64,000 nt of DNA, from the NCBI GenBank assembly GCA_963791615.1, contig CAWBTE010000006.1, forward strand, positions 248,001 to 312,000, written 5' to 3'. A model generated the notes under the pieces. That model was not told the DNA's origin. It did not search any database and worked only from the letters and a program-made list of their open reading frames with translations. This DNA is from CAILZL01 sp963791615. GTDB taxonomy: Bacteria > Pseudomonadota > Gammaproteobacteria > Steroidobacterales > Steroidobacteraceae. Each line of letters begins with the position of its first letter. Position 1 is the first letter of the stretch. Below are positions 17,382 to 26,003 of the stretch, in pieces. The position numbers and the translations under genes were made by a program.

Positions 17382-18332
17382 CTACGAAGCGGCGCTCAGC
17401 AACTTCTCCAACTCCGGCACAATCTGAAACAGATCGCCCACCAGGCCGAAATCAGCGATCTCGAAGATCGGTGCTTCGGGATCTTTGTTGATCGCGACAA
17501 TCGTGCGTGCGTCCTTGATGCCGGTGAGATGCTGTATGGCGCCGGAGATCCCGATGGCAACATACAATTCCGGCGCGATGATTTTGCCGGTCTGGCCCAC
17601 CTGCATATCGTTCGCGGCGTAACCCGCATCGACCGCAGCGCGTGACGCACCGACGGCCGCGCCGATCTTGTCCGCCAGCGAATAAATAATCTGGAAATTA
17701 TCGGCGCTGCCGAGCGCCCTGCCGCCGGAGATCACACGGGCTGCACTCTGCAAATCCGGCCGGCCGCTGTCGGCACTGGATATAGACACGAAACGAGTAT
17801 GGGTCGGCAGCGGCACATCGACTGTGGCTGCTTCTATCGTTGCGTTGCCGCCGAGGGGCGTTGCTTCAAAGGAAGCGGTCCGCACCGTGCCGACGACTTT
17901 CTCGCCGCTTTCGACTTCCACCGTAATGATGGCATTACCGGCATATACCGGACGCCGAAACCGCACCGCGCTCTCCACCGCCATGATGTCGCTGATCTGC
18001 ACGGCGTCCAGCAACGCAGCCATACGCGGCAGCAAATCCTTGCCGAAGGTGGTCGAGGGCGCGAGTACATGCGTATAGCCCGCCGCCAAAGCCGCCAGTT
18101 GTGGCGCCAGCACTGCGGCGAGAGCATGTGTGTTGGCCGGATTTTCTACAGTGATAACGTGCTGCACGCCCTGCAACTGCGCAGCCTGCGCTGCGACTTT
18201 GGCTGCCTGCGCAGCGCACAGCACCACAACGACTTCCGCATCGGGAATGGCGCGCGCGCAAGTGATACATTTCGCGGTGCTGGGATTGAGTTTGACGCCG
18301 TCGTGTTCGGCGATCACGAGCACTTTGTTCAT
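17382..18332 (-). CDS. etfA: Electron transfer flavoprotein subunit alpha
   Basis: FAD-binding large subunit of ETF, the soluble carrier between acyl-CoA dehydrogenases and ETF-QO. The 316-residue protein has the N-terminal ETF domain and the C-terminal FAD domain with ARVISGGRALGS, GASRAAVDAGYA, QVGQTGKIIAPELYVAIGISGAIQH and INKDPEAPIFEIADFGLVGDLF, all characteristic. The start codon overlaps the etfB stop by one base (TAATG), so the two subunits are translationally coupled. Confidence 0.97.
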   Translation of the reverse strand: MNKVLVIAEHDGVKLNPSTAKCITCARAIPDAEVVVVLCAAQAAKVAAQAAQLQGVQHVITVENPANTHALAAVLAPQLAALAAGYTHVLAPSTTFGKDLLPRMAALLDAVQISDIMAVESAVRFRRPVYAGNAIITVEVESGEKVVGTVRTASFEATPLGGNATIEAATVDVPLPTHTRFVSISSADSGRPDLQSAARVISGGRALGSADNFQIIYSLADKIGAAVGASRAAVDAGYAANDMQVGQTGKIIAPELYVAIGISGAIQHLTGIKDARTIVAINKDPEAPIFEIADFGLVGDLFQIVPELEKLLSAAS

Positions 18333-19087
18333 TACAGCAGACCTTTCTTGCGCAATTGCATCACAAGTTCCTGGGCATCTTTCACGGTGACGCCCTTCTG
18401 GCGCTGCGGCGGTGGATCGAAACGCAGCACTTTCAGACGCGACCGCGCCGGTACGCCCAGATCCTGCATACTCACGCTGTCGAGTGGTTTCTTTTTGGCT
18501 TTCATGATGTCGGGCAGCTTCACGTAGCGCGGTTCGTTCAAGCGCAAATCGGTGGTGATCACGGCGGGGAGATCAACTTCCAGTGTTTCAAGACCCGCAT
18601 CGACTTCGCGCGTAACGCGCGCGCTATTGCCAGTGATCTCCACCTTCGACGCAAACGTCGCCTGTGGACGACCCCACAGTGCCGCGAGCATTTGACCGGT
18701 CTGGGCGTTGTCATCGTCGATGGCCTGCTTGCCGAGAATGACCAGCGTCGGTTGTTCCTTTTCAACCAGCTTCAAAAACACGCGCGCGGCGGTTAACGGC
18801 TCAACAGCTGAATCCGACTGAACCAGGATGGCGCGATCGGCGCCCATCGCCAGCGCGGTGCGCAATTGTTGCTGCACGTCGGCGGGCCCGATGCTGACCA
18901 CGATGACCTCGCTGGCAAGACCTTTTTCCTTGATCCGCAGCGCTTCTTCCAACGCGATTTCGTCGAAGGGGTTGATACTCATCTTCACCCCGTCGGTCAC
19001 GACACCCGAATTATCGGGCTTGACGCGTACGCGAACGTTGTAGTCGATGACTCTTTTTATTCCGACCAGAATTTTGCTCACTTCCAC
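18332..19087 (-). CDS. etfB: Electron transfer flavoprotein subunit beta
   Basis: AMP-binding small subunit of ETF. The 251-residue protein shows ILVGIKRVIDYNVRVRVKPD at the N-terminus, NPFDEIALEEALRIKE, VILGKQAIDDDNAQTGQMLA and the LPAVITTDLRLNEPRYVKLPDIMKAKKK recognition-loop region (the segment that docks to acyl-CoA dehydrogenases). It lies 14 bp after the preceding SDR gene. Presence of etfBA and ETF-QO in the same operon as the dehydrogenase suggests a dedicated electron path. Confidence 0.97.
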   Translation of the reverse strand: MEVSKILVGIKRVIDYNVRVRVKPDNSGVVTDGVKMSINPFDEIALEEALRIKEKGLASEVIVVSIGPADVQQQLRTALAMGADRAILVQSDSAVEPLTAARVFLKLVEKEQPTLVILGKQAIDDDNAQTGQMLAALWGRPQATFASKVEITGNSARVTREVDAGLETLEVDLPAVITTDLRLNEPRYVKLPDIMKAKKKPLDSVSMQDLGVPARSRLKVLRFDPPPQRQKGVTVKDAQELVMQLRKKGLL

Positions 19088-19101
19088 ACCCTGTTATTCA
19101 T

Positions 19102-19983
19102 TTAACGCTTGCTCGATTCGCGCAGCAGCTTGTCCAGCCCCGTCAGTTTGAAGAACAGGCGGTCGAACATGCGATCGCTGAACCAACGCCCGATAAAACA
19201 CAGCATGTCGAGCGGATAACGCGTGCGCGGCTTGCTAGATTCGATGGCGTGACGCACTGCGCGCGTCACCACGTCCGTCGATTTGGCTTGGGCAGCAGCT
19301 TGCTCGGCAGACCGATTGAACTGCTGCCATAAAGCCGCAACGTCGGTATCGGCATACCGTTCCAGCGGCTTGGTCGCGAGTTCTTTCTCGAAAATTTTCG
19401 AACGAATGAATCCGGGTTCGATGGCGGCCACTTCGATGCCATACAGCTTCAACTCACGCCGCAGCCCCTGGGTCAATGCTTCGAGGGCATGCTTCGACGC
19501 CGAGTAACCGGCCATGAACGGCGGCGTAATCACGCCGGAGACCGAACTGATATTCACAATACGCGCCGGTGACTGCCCTGCTTCACGACGGGCCAGCAGT
19601 GGCAGGAATGCACGCGTCACTTCCAGCGTGGCGAACACATTGACTTCGAACATCTGCCGGATCTCGCTCATCGGCTGATAGATCGCCGGCCCATTGATGC
19701 CGATACCGGCGTTGTTGATCAGCGCCGCGAGCTTGCGTCCGCTCAATGCCGCTACTACCTGCGCCACGATTCCGGGCAGTGCATTGGTATCGGTGACATC
19801 AAACACCAGTGGCACGAATGCCGCGCCCCATTGCTTCACCAATGCTTCGGCATCGGCGCTGCGACGTACACTGCCGAATACCTGATAGCCGTTCTGTAAC
19901 AAATCTTCGGCAATCGCCAGACCGATACCGCTCGACACGCCCGTGACGACGGCGGCACGTTGCTTGCTGTTTGAGGTACTCAT
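19102..19983 (-). CDS. Short-chain dehydrogenase/reductase
   Basis: A 293-residue NAD(P)-dependent SDR. The cofactor motif TGVSSGIGLAIA is at residues 14-25, NNAGIGINGP follows, and the catalytic Ser and YxxxK are in SSVSGVITPPFMAGYSASKHA (YSASK near residue 160). The C-terminal extension (LDMLCFIGRWFSDRMFDRLFF) is typical of membrane-associated classical SDRs acting on hydrophobic substrates. Its ATG overlaps the stop of the upstream MDR gene by four bases. Probable role: oxidation or reduction of a hydroxyl/keto group in the operon's substrate. Confidence 0.9.
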   Translation of the reverse strand: MSTSNSKQRAAVVTGVSSGIGLAIAEDLLQNGYQVFGSVRRSADAEALVKQWGAAFVPLVFDVTDTNALPGIVAQVVAALSGRKLAALINNAGIGINGPAIYQPMSEIRQMFEVNVFATLEVTRAFLPLLARREAGQSPARIVNISSVSGVITPPFMAGYSASKHALEALTQGLRRELKLYGIEVAAIEPGFIRSKIFEKELATKPLERYADTDVAALWQQFNRSAEQAAAQAKSTDVVTRAVRHAIESSKPRTRYPLDMLCFIGRWFSDRMFDRLFFKLTGLDKLLRESSKR

Positions 19984-21015
19984 TGCGGATCACCGATCTT
20001 CAGCAGCATCTTGCCCGGACTCTTGCCGGTGAACATGGTGGGCAGCAAGGCAGGCGCTTTTTCAAAGCCCTCAAAGATATTCTCTTCGACGTGCAGCTTG
20101 CCTTCTTGCACCAGGTGGCCCAGTTGCATCGCACCTTCCTGCATACGGTCGCGATAGAAGAACAGCAGTATCCCTCGGACGGTGAGCATGTGCGTGCAGA
20201 TGCGCATGTAGTTTTGCGGTCCAGGAATCCTGGTGTCCGTATAGCCCGAGGAAATCGCGCCACAAATCAGAATGCGTCCCCGCGGCGCCATGTGCAGCAG
20301 CAAGGTATCGAGTATCTCACCGCCAACATTGTCGAAGTAGGCATCCACGCCCTGCGGGCACAACTCGTGCAGAGGCGCTTGCCGATATTCTCGTCTCTTG
20401 TAATCGATGGCCACATCATAGCCGGCCTTCTCCACGATCCAGCGGCATTTCTCTTGACCACCGGCGATGCCGATGACCTGCTTGGCGCCCATCGCCTTCG
20501 CAATGGCGCCTGCCAGCGAGCCTGTCGCGCCGGTGGCGGCGGAAATCACTACGGTATCGCCAGGTGCCACTCTTCAGCACATCGGCCACACCGAAATAGG
20601 CAGTCAACCCGCTGACACCTAATACGCTCATATTCCAGGTCAGCGGATAGTCCGCCTTCGGCAATACGCGTAGTGGCATCGGGCCATCGCTGCGCGCCAG
20701 CACAAAATCCTGCCAGCTCATGAAGCCTTCGACCAGATCGCCCTTCTGATAGGCCGGATCACGCGACTCGACCACTTGGCCGATACCCATAGCGCGCATC
20801 GCTTCGCCCACTTGAACTGGTTGCATATAACCGCCTTCGTCGGTGAGCCAGATGCGCTGGCTGGCGTCATAGGCGAAATACAAGGTGCGCACCAGCACTT
20901 CGCCATCGGCGGGTTTAGGTATCGGCGCTTCGTGGTACTTAAAGTCATCCGGCCGCACCGCGCCGACCGGACGACGCGCCAGCAACCATTGACGATTTAC
21001 TTGTGCGACAGCCAT
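19980..21015 (-). CDS. NADP-dependent MDR oxidoreductase (2-alkenal reductase type), frameshifted
   Basis: Two overlapping frames together make one zinc-free medium-chain reductase of the leukotriene-B4 dehydrogenase/curcumin-reductase group. The first part (MAVAQVNRQWLLARRPVG ... SVLGVSGLTAYFGVADVLKSG) carries the N-terminal GroES-like domain and the PLTWNMSVLGVSGLTAYFG motif. The second (APGDTVVISAATGATGSLAG ... YFDNVGGEILD ... IPGPQNY) carries the Rossmann domain. The frame breaks near 20572, where one base appears missing between the SG and APGD codons; everything around it is conserved. Start 21015 has a GGA-type ribosome-binding site. Likely reduces an enone or enal in the same pathway. 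Confidence 0.85.
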
Positions 21016-21029
21016 TCCATATCTCGGTT

Positions 21030-22586
21030 TTAGATGCGACGCGTCGCGCCACGCCAATACGGTTCGCGAATATCCTTCTTCAACACCTTGCCGACCGGAC
21101 TGCGCGGCAATACGGCGACAAAATCCACACTCTTGGGCGCCTTCACCGACCCGAGTTTCGCCTTGCATAGCGCAATCAACTCTTCAGCGCTTACTTGCGC
21201 GCCCGGCTTGAGTTCCACCACAGCCTTCACCGCTTCGCCCCACTGAGCGTCGGGCACGCCGATGACGGCGCAGTCGAGCACCGCCGCATGCGTCCACAGC
21301 ACCTGCTCCACTTCGCCTGGATACACATTGAAGCCGCCGCTGATGATCACGTCGCGCTTGCGATCGGTGATGTGCAGGTATCCTTCCTGATCGAGATGCC
21401 CGACATCGCCGGTGTGCAGCCAGCCATCGATGACGGTCTCCGCAGTTTTGTCGGGCTGCTTGTAGTAACCCTTCATGACGATGTCGCCGCGTACGCAGAT
21501 TTCGCCGGTGCTGCCGGCGGGCAGCGCATTACCTTCGGCGTCCATGATGGCCAGCGCATTGAGTACCGACGGCAGACCGCAGGCACCCAAGCGTTCGTCG
21601 GGCGCTATCTGTCCGTCGACAAAGTGATCGCCGGGCCGCAAGGCAGCGATGGCGCCCGGCGCCTCGGTCTGGCCATAGCCTTGCAGCATGATGGGACCGA
21701 ACACCGCAAGCGCCTGCTTGAGTTTCTCGATCGACATCGGCGCCGCGCCGTACATGAGATACCGCAGCGAGGAGAAATCGCGCTTGCCGATACCGGGCAT
21801 GTCCAGCAGGCGATAGATCACGGTGGGCGGCAGGAAAAATTCAGTGACGCGATGTTGTTCGATGGCATCGAGCAGTGAAACCGGATCGGGTTTGGTGAGT
21901 ACCACAATCGTGCCGCCGCGCGAACTTGCCGGCAGCGTGAGATAACCTGCCGTGTGCGTCATCGGTGCTGCGGCAAGATTGACGATGTGTTCGTGCGGCG
22001 CGTAGTGGTTGTTGATGATGGAGAACGCCATCGACACGCCGAGATTGCGATGCGTGAGCATCACGCCCTTGGGCAAGCCAGTCGTGCCGCCGGTGGACAT
22101 CAACGCGGCCAGATCGTCCGGCTCGCAAAGTACCGGCGGCGGCGTGCGCGGCCGCTCGGCGATCCACGTCGGTAACGACTCGGCATGCGGCGCCACGCCA
22201 TCGATGCACACCAATCGCTTGAGTTGCGGACACTGCGCGCGCAACTCATCGACCTGCGCCGCAAATGCCTGCTGAAAGAACAGCACCTCGACATCGAAAC
22301 CGTGCAGCAGTTGCTGTTGCTCGGCCACACTGCTGCGCGGATTCAACGGCACCCATACCAGTCCGGCGCGCCACAGACCCAGTACGCACATCCACGAAAC
22401 AGGATGATTGCCCGACAGCACCGCTGCTTTGGTCTCCTTCGGCAATCCCAGCTCCAGCAGTGCGTGCGCAACCTGACAACTGATGCCGTAGGCTTCATCG
22501 AAGCTCCAACGCTGCCCGTCCATGATGAACGCCGCGCCTTGACCGTTGAGCGTGCGACCGCGATCGAAAAAATCGGTAATGGCCAT
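21030..22586 (-). CDS. AMP-binding acyl-CoA synthetase/ligase
   Basis: Activates a carboxylic acid to its CoA thioester through an acyl-adenylate. The 518-residue protein has the ANL P-loop MSTGGTTGLPKGVMLTH (about 170-186), the A5 motif QGYGQTEAPG, the A7 motif LHTGDVGHLDQEGYLHITDR, the hinge DRKRDVIISGGFNVYPGEVE and the catalytic Lys in SPVGKVLKKD near the C-terminus. Length is normal for fatty-acid/aromatic acid ligases. The substrate cannot be told from sequence. It is 15 bp upstream of the MDR reductase and 20 bp after the crotonase, so it is the entry step of the operon. Confidence 0.93.
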   Translation of the reverse strand: MAITDFFDRGRTLNGQGAAFIMDGQRWSFDEAYGISCQVAHALLELGLPKETKAAVLSGNHPVSWMCVLGLWRAGLVWVPLNPRSSVAEQQQLLHGFDVEVLFFQQAFAAQVDELRAQCPQLKRLVCIDGVAPHAESLPTWIAERPRTPPPVLCEPDDLAALMSTGGTTGLPKGVMLTHRNLGVSMAFSIINNHYAPHEHIVNLAAAPMTHTAGYLTLPASSRGGTIVVLTKPDPVSLLDAIEQHRVTEFFLPPTVIYRLLDMPGIGKRDFSSLRYLMYGAAPMSIEKLKQALAVFGPIMLQGYGQTEAPGAIAALRPGDHFVDGQIAPDERLGACGLPSVLNALAIMDAEGNALPAGSTGEICVRGDIVMKGYYKQPDKTAETVIDGWLHTGDVGHLDQEGYLHITDRKRDVIISGGFNVYPGEVEQVLWTHAAVLDCAVIGVPDAQWGEAVKAVVELKPGAQVSAEELIALCKAKLGSVKAPKSVDFVAVLPRSPVGKVLKKDIREPYWRGATRRI

Positions 22587-22606
22587 AGGGGTACTTATTT
22601 TGGTAC

Positions 22607-23452
22607 TTATTTTTTATGAGCAGGATCGATGCGATCCATGGTGGCGGGCAAATCCAGTTCGTTTTCACGGGTCTGGCCAATGGCCAGCATGGCTTGCATA
22701 TGCGCTTTCATTTCAGTGCCTGCCAGACCGGCACGCAGGCCATCGTTCTCGGCGGCGAAGGCGGCAAACACCGGCTCAACCACTGTCGAGAATGTGCGAT
22801 TGAATACTTCGCGATGCATGCCGATCACGGGCTTCGAACGGCGCGCGATGGCTTGCGCGAGCGTTTCTACGTAAGCATCCAGTTCGCTCGCCGGTAGCGC
22901 GCGATTGATGAGGCCATAACGCTCCGCTTCCGTGGCGCTGAAATCCCGACAGCTCAACAGAAATTCGAGCGCACGCGCCGGACCGGCTGCCAGCGCAATA
23001 CGCGTCGTGCCGCCGCCGCACGCGAGGAAACCCGCCGCCGCTTCAGGCGAGCAGAACTTCGAATCCACTGTGGCGAAGCGCATGCTCAAACCGAGTATGA
23101 ACTCCAGACCGCCGCCGCGGCAGCGCCCGGAAACTTTGGCAATCGTCACTTGCGGCAGTGCCTGCCAGCTGAGCGACATGGCTTGCAGCGCATTGATGTC
23201 GGGATACTTGCCGGCAGCCGTTGGGTCGTTAGCCGACTTCTCGATATCTTCGATGTCGACGTGCGCGAGAAAAAAATCCGGGTCCGCGCTTTCGATCACC
23301 ACCACTTTGGTATGTGGATCGGTGAACAACTGACCGCCGAGCTGGAACAGCTCCTGGATCATTTTCATGCTCATCAAATTAATGGGTGGATTCGACAGCT
23401 TGACACGCATGATGGCGCCATCTTGCTGCAAGGAAAAAGTGGAGTAGTTCAC
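22607..23452 (-). CDS. Enoyl-CoA hydratase/isomerase (crotonase) family protein
   Basis: A 281-residue crotonase. The fold is supported by the N-terminal VKLSNPPINLMSMKMI segment, the oxyanion-hole region KVSGRCRGGGLEFILGLSMRFA and the SPEAAAGFLACGGGTTRIALAAG helix, in which the usual catalytic Glu position (PExxxGxxP) is altered to PEAAAGFLA. The C-terminal half is diverged from fatty-acid hydratases, so it might be an isomerase, hydrolase or C-C bond-cleaving member. It lies inside the ten-gene operon, between the reductase gene and the CoA ligase. Confidence 0.88.
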   Translation of the reverse strand: MNYSTFSLQQDGAIMRVKLSNPPINLMSMKMIQELFQLGGQLFTDPHTKVVVIESADPDFFLAHVDIEDIEKSANDPTAAGKYPDINALQAMSLSWQALPQVTIAKVSGRCRGGGLEFILGLSMRFATVDSKFCSPEAAAGFLACGGGTTRIALAAGPARALEFLLSCRDFSATEAERYGLINRALPASELDAYVETLAQAIARRSKPVIGMHREVFNRTFSTVVEPVFAAFAAENDGLRAGLAGTEMKAHMQAMLAIGQTRENELDLPATMDRIDPAHKK

Positions 23453-23513
23453 GGCGAAGTCCTCAATCGTTTTACAGGCTCGGGTATTGATACTCTGCTA
23501 GGCGCTATCAGTA

Positions 23514-24630
23514 TCAAACGACCCGCTCGACCTTGATGCCGGCATAGCCGAAGCCTTGCAGCGCCCCCATCAACGTCACGATGACCGAACATCTCACTGA
23601 GCGTACGCAGGCCAGTCACTCGCGGTGTCTCCTTGGTCAGGCGCGTGGCGGCATACGCCTGCAACAGACCTGTGGTGAGGTAACCGCCGGTGCTGAAAAT
23701 CGTGCTCTTGATCGCCACGTTGTTGCCGGTAGCCAGGCAAATGTCGACGGAGCGATGCACCTGGCGGGATTCGCGCGGCGGCGTCGCCGGCGCGATGCTC
23801 TTGGCCATGTGATCCATCATCGGCCGCAGAACCTCGGGCGGAATCCACTGGAACTGCACCTTGTACAAGCGCTCCAGTTCCAGTTCCTTCTTGTGAAGTT
23901 CCTGGTTCCACATCGCCACGCTCATCTTGCAATTGCGCACGCGGCCATCCTTGCTGAACCAGATCGGATTCGCCGAACCGCCCCAGTTCGAGGTATTCAG
24001 CACCTGACCGGAGGGTGTGCATACCTGGCCGGTTTCGATACCGGGATAGCGAACCAGCTGGTGATCCTGCAGGTAATAATTCGGGCGACTGACCGCATCG
24101 AAAATGGTTTGTGCCGATGCGACCGTGGGTACCGCCGTGCCGATGGCGTGCATTTTCAGCGAATCGACGCCATCCAGTTCGAGACAATATCGTGCGCCGA
24201 TTTCGCTCATCGTCCACATGTAGGCACTGGACGGCAGCAGCGCCAGCCCCGCCTTGGCGAACTCGCGACTGAAGTGCTCATCGAGCTGCATCATGGCGTA
24301 CTGCTCGCCCGTGGTATCGAGATAATGCACGCCGGTGCGCAGGCAGGCCTCGGCCACTTCCATGTTGTAACGCGCAAACGGACCGACGGTGTTACAAATC
24401 ACTTTGCGGCCCGTCAGCAACTTGGTCAGCGATTCGACCGAGTGTTCAAGCTCGACTATTTCGTAGCGCGCGTCCTCGATGCCCGGCACCATGCGCATGT
24501 TTTCTTCGATGCGTTTGCGATCACGCCCGGCAGCCACGAACGGCATGCCCTGCTCACGCAACTGCTCCATGATCAAGCGGCCGGTGTAGCCGCTGGCGCC
24601 GTAGACCACGACTGGATAATCGGTTTTCAA
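23514..24630 (-). CDS. Saccharopine dehydrogenase-like NAD(P)-binding protein, frameshift near C-terminus
   Basis: Rossmann-fold protein of the saccharopine dehydrogenase/trans-acting enoyl reductase group: VVVYGASGYTGRLIMEQL at the N-terminus, GPFARYNMEVAEACLRTGVHYLD and the MHAIGTAVPTVASAQT segment. Similar proteins reduce enoyl or keto groups in lipid pathways; the exact reaction here is unknown. The frame shifts near 23575: after SEMFGHR the alternative frame gives LMGALQGFGYAGIKVERVV and a TGA at 23514, a far more natural end than the Arg-rich readthrough to 23449. It lies between the acyl-CoA dehydrogenase (46 bp) and the crotonase. Confidence 0.82.
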
Positions 24631-24676
24631 GAGACTCTCCGGATTGCCATGATGATTTTCACAAGGCCACGCACGC

Positions 24677-25957
24677 TCAGTCGCGGCCCCAGCCTTCTTG
24701 CTGATACAGGTTGCTCAACAAATAGCCGTAGTGCATCAGCAGGATGTTGTTCTCGCCGTCTTCGATCTGCATCGCGCGCGCATCGCGCAGCAACTTCTCT
24801 ATCGGCAATTCGCGGGTCAGCCCCACGCCACCGAACAGCTGCAACGACTCATTCACGACATTGAACATTTCACCGCAGCAAAATGCCTTGCCCGATGCGG
24901 TGAAATACGGATGCGGTCGCGGCGAGCAGCGGGTGTAATGCGCAACGTGACGCGCCATGGCGCGAATCGTTTCGACTTTGGCGCCGATGACGCCGAGCCG
25001 GTATTGGGTGAGCTGGTGTTTGGCCAGCACTGCACCGCCCTGTTTGCGCTCGTGCACATAGGCGAGCGCCAACTGGAACGCAGCACGCGCCAAGCCGGTG
25101 GCAATGTGGCTCATCGCGGTGCCCGCGTGCGCCCATGCGTAGGCATGCTTGAATTCATAGTCGTCGCGTGTGGCAATCGCAAAGCGACGCGGCACGCGCA
25201 CGTTATCGAAATAAATCTCGCCCTGTGGCAGCGGACGCTTGCCGAGTTTTTCCAGCGGCTTGCCGCGCGAGACGCCGTTGATGTCGAGCGGTACGATGAT
25301 GTTGCAGCCGTAGGTATTGCCGTAGGTATCGTAAAAGCCGTCGCCGTAGTCGGCGACAATATCCATCAACGCCACTTGCGCGACAGGACCGTTCGACACC
25401 CATGCAGAACTTTGACCATTGATGACGATCTCGTCGCCCTTGAAGGTTGCCTGCAAGTTACCTTTGTTCGCCACCGAACCGGGATAACGTTCCTCCGGAT
25501 ACAGAATCAACCCATCGGAACCGCGATCCGGTTGCGTGGCGCACCAGCAGCCGAGCTTGCCGGTGCACAAATCGATCAATTCTTGCTGACCACTGGCGCG
25601 CGCCATGGTGAGCGGCAGCCCACCCACGCCGAGCGACACTGCAAGGCCCGCGTCCCCCCAGGCCAGTTCTTCGATCACCATACCTTCCATGCGCGCCGCC
25701 AGGGCGGGTTCGAGTCCACTCATCGCATCGGGGTCGAAGCCCAGCTTCAGGGCTTCCATGTGAAACGCCCAGAACGGCGAACCTGGCGCGAGCACTGCAT
25801 CGGCCGACAAGCGGTCAATCTCGCGACCCAGCGGTCGCATGACTTCGCGGGCAAAGCGATGCATCGCTTGTTGAACGCCCTGCTCCTCTTCGCTGAGACC
25901 GACATCGAATCCGGCCAAACCGACGATCGGCAGCGGTACTTCATGATGTGTATTCAT
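24677..25957 (-). CDS. Acyl-CoA dehydrogenase
   Basis: FAD enzyme that introduces an alpha,beta double bond into an acyl-CoA and passes electrons to ETF. The 426-residue protein shows the N-terminal helical domain, the flavin-contacting region (CWCATQPDRGSDG, then AWVSNGPVAQVALMDIV), the FDNVRVPRRFAI strand motif and the C-terminal domain with ERKQGGAVLAKHQLTQYRLG and LQLFGGVGLTRELPIEKLLRDARAMQIEDGENN. The residue at the usual Glu base position near IEDGENN is preserved as part of this segment. Substrate unknown; the CoA ligase and ETF genes in the same operon support a catabolic role. Confidence 0.93.
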   Translation of the reverse strand: MNTHHEVPLPIVGLAGFDVGLSEEEQGVQQAMHRFAREVMRPLGREIDRLSADAVLAPGSPFWAFHMEALKLGFDPDAMSGLEPALAARMEGMVIEELAWGDAGLAVSLGVGGLPLTMARASGQQELIDLCTGKLGCWCATQPDRGSDGLILYPEERYPGSVANKGNLQATFKGDEIVINGQSSAWVSNGPVAQVALMDIVADYGDGFYDTYGNTYGCNIIVPLDINGVSRGKPLEKLGKRPLPQGEIYFDNVRVPRRFAIATRDDYEFKHAYAWAHAGTAMSHIATGLARAAFQLALAYVHERKQGGAVLAKHQLTQYRLGVIGAKVETIRAMARHVAHYTRCSPRPHPYFTASGKAFCCGEMFNVVNESLQLFGGVGLTRELPIEKLLRDARAMQIEDGENNILLMHYGYLLSNLYQQEGWGRD

Positions 25958-26003
25958 GGTGTTGTTCAGAACCCGTTTTATTCAATCGTTGAGTGCTGGT
26001 TGG

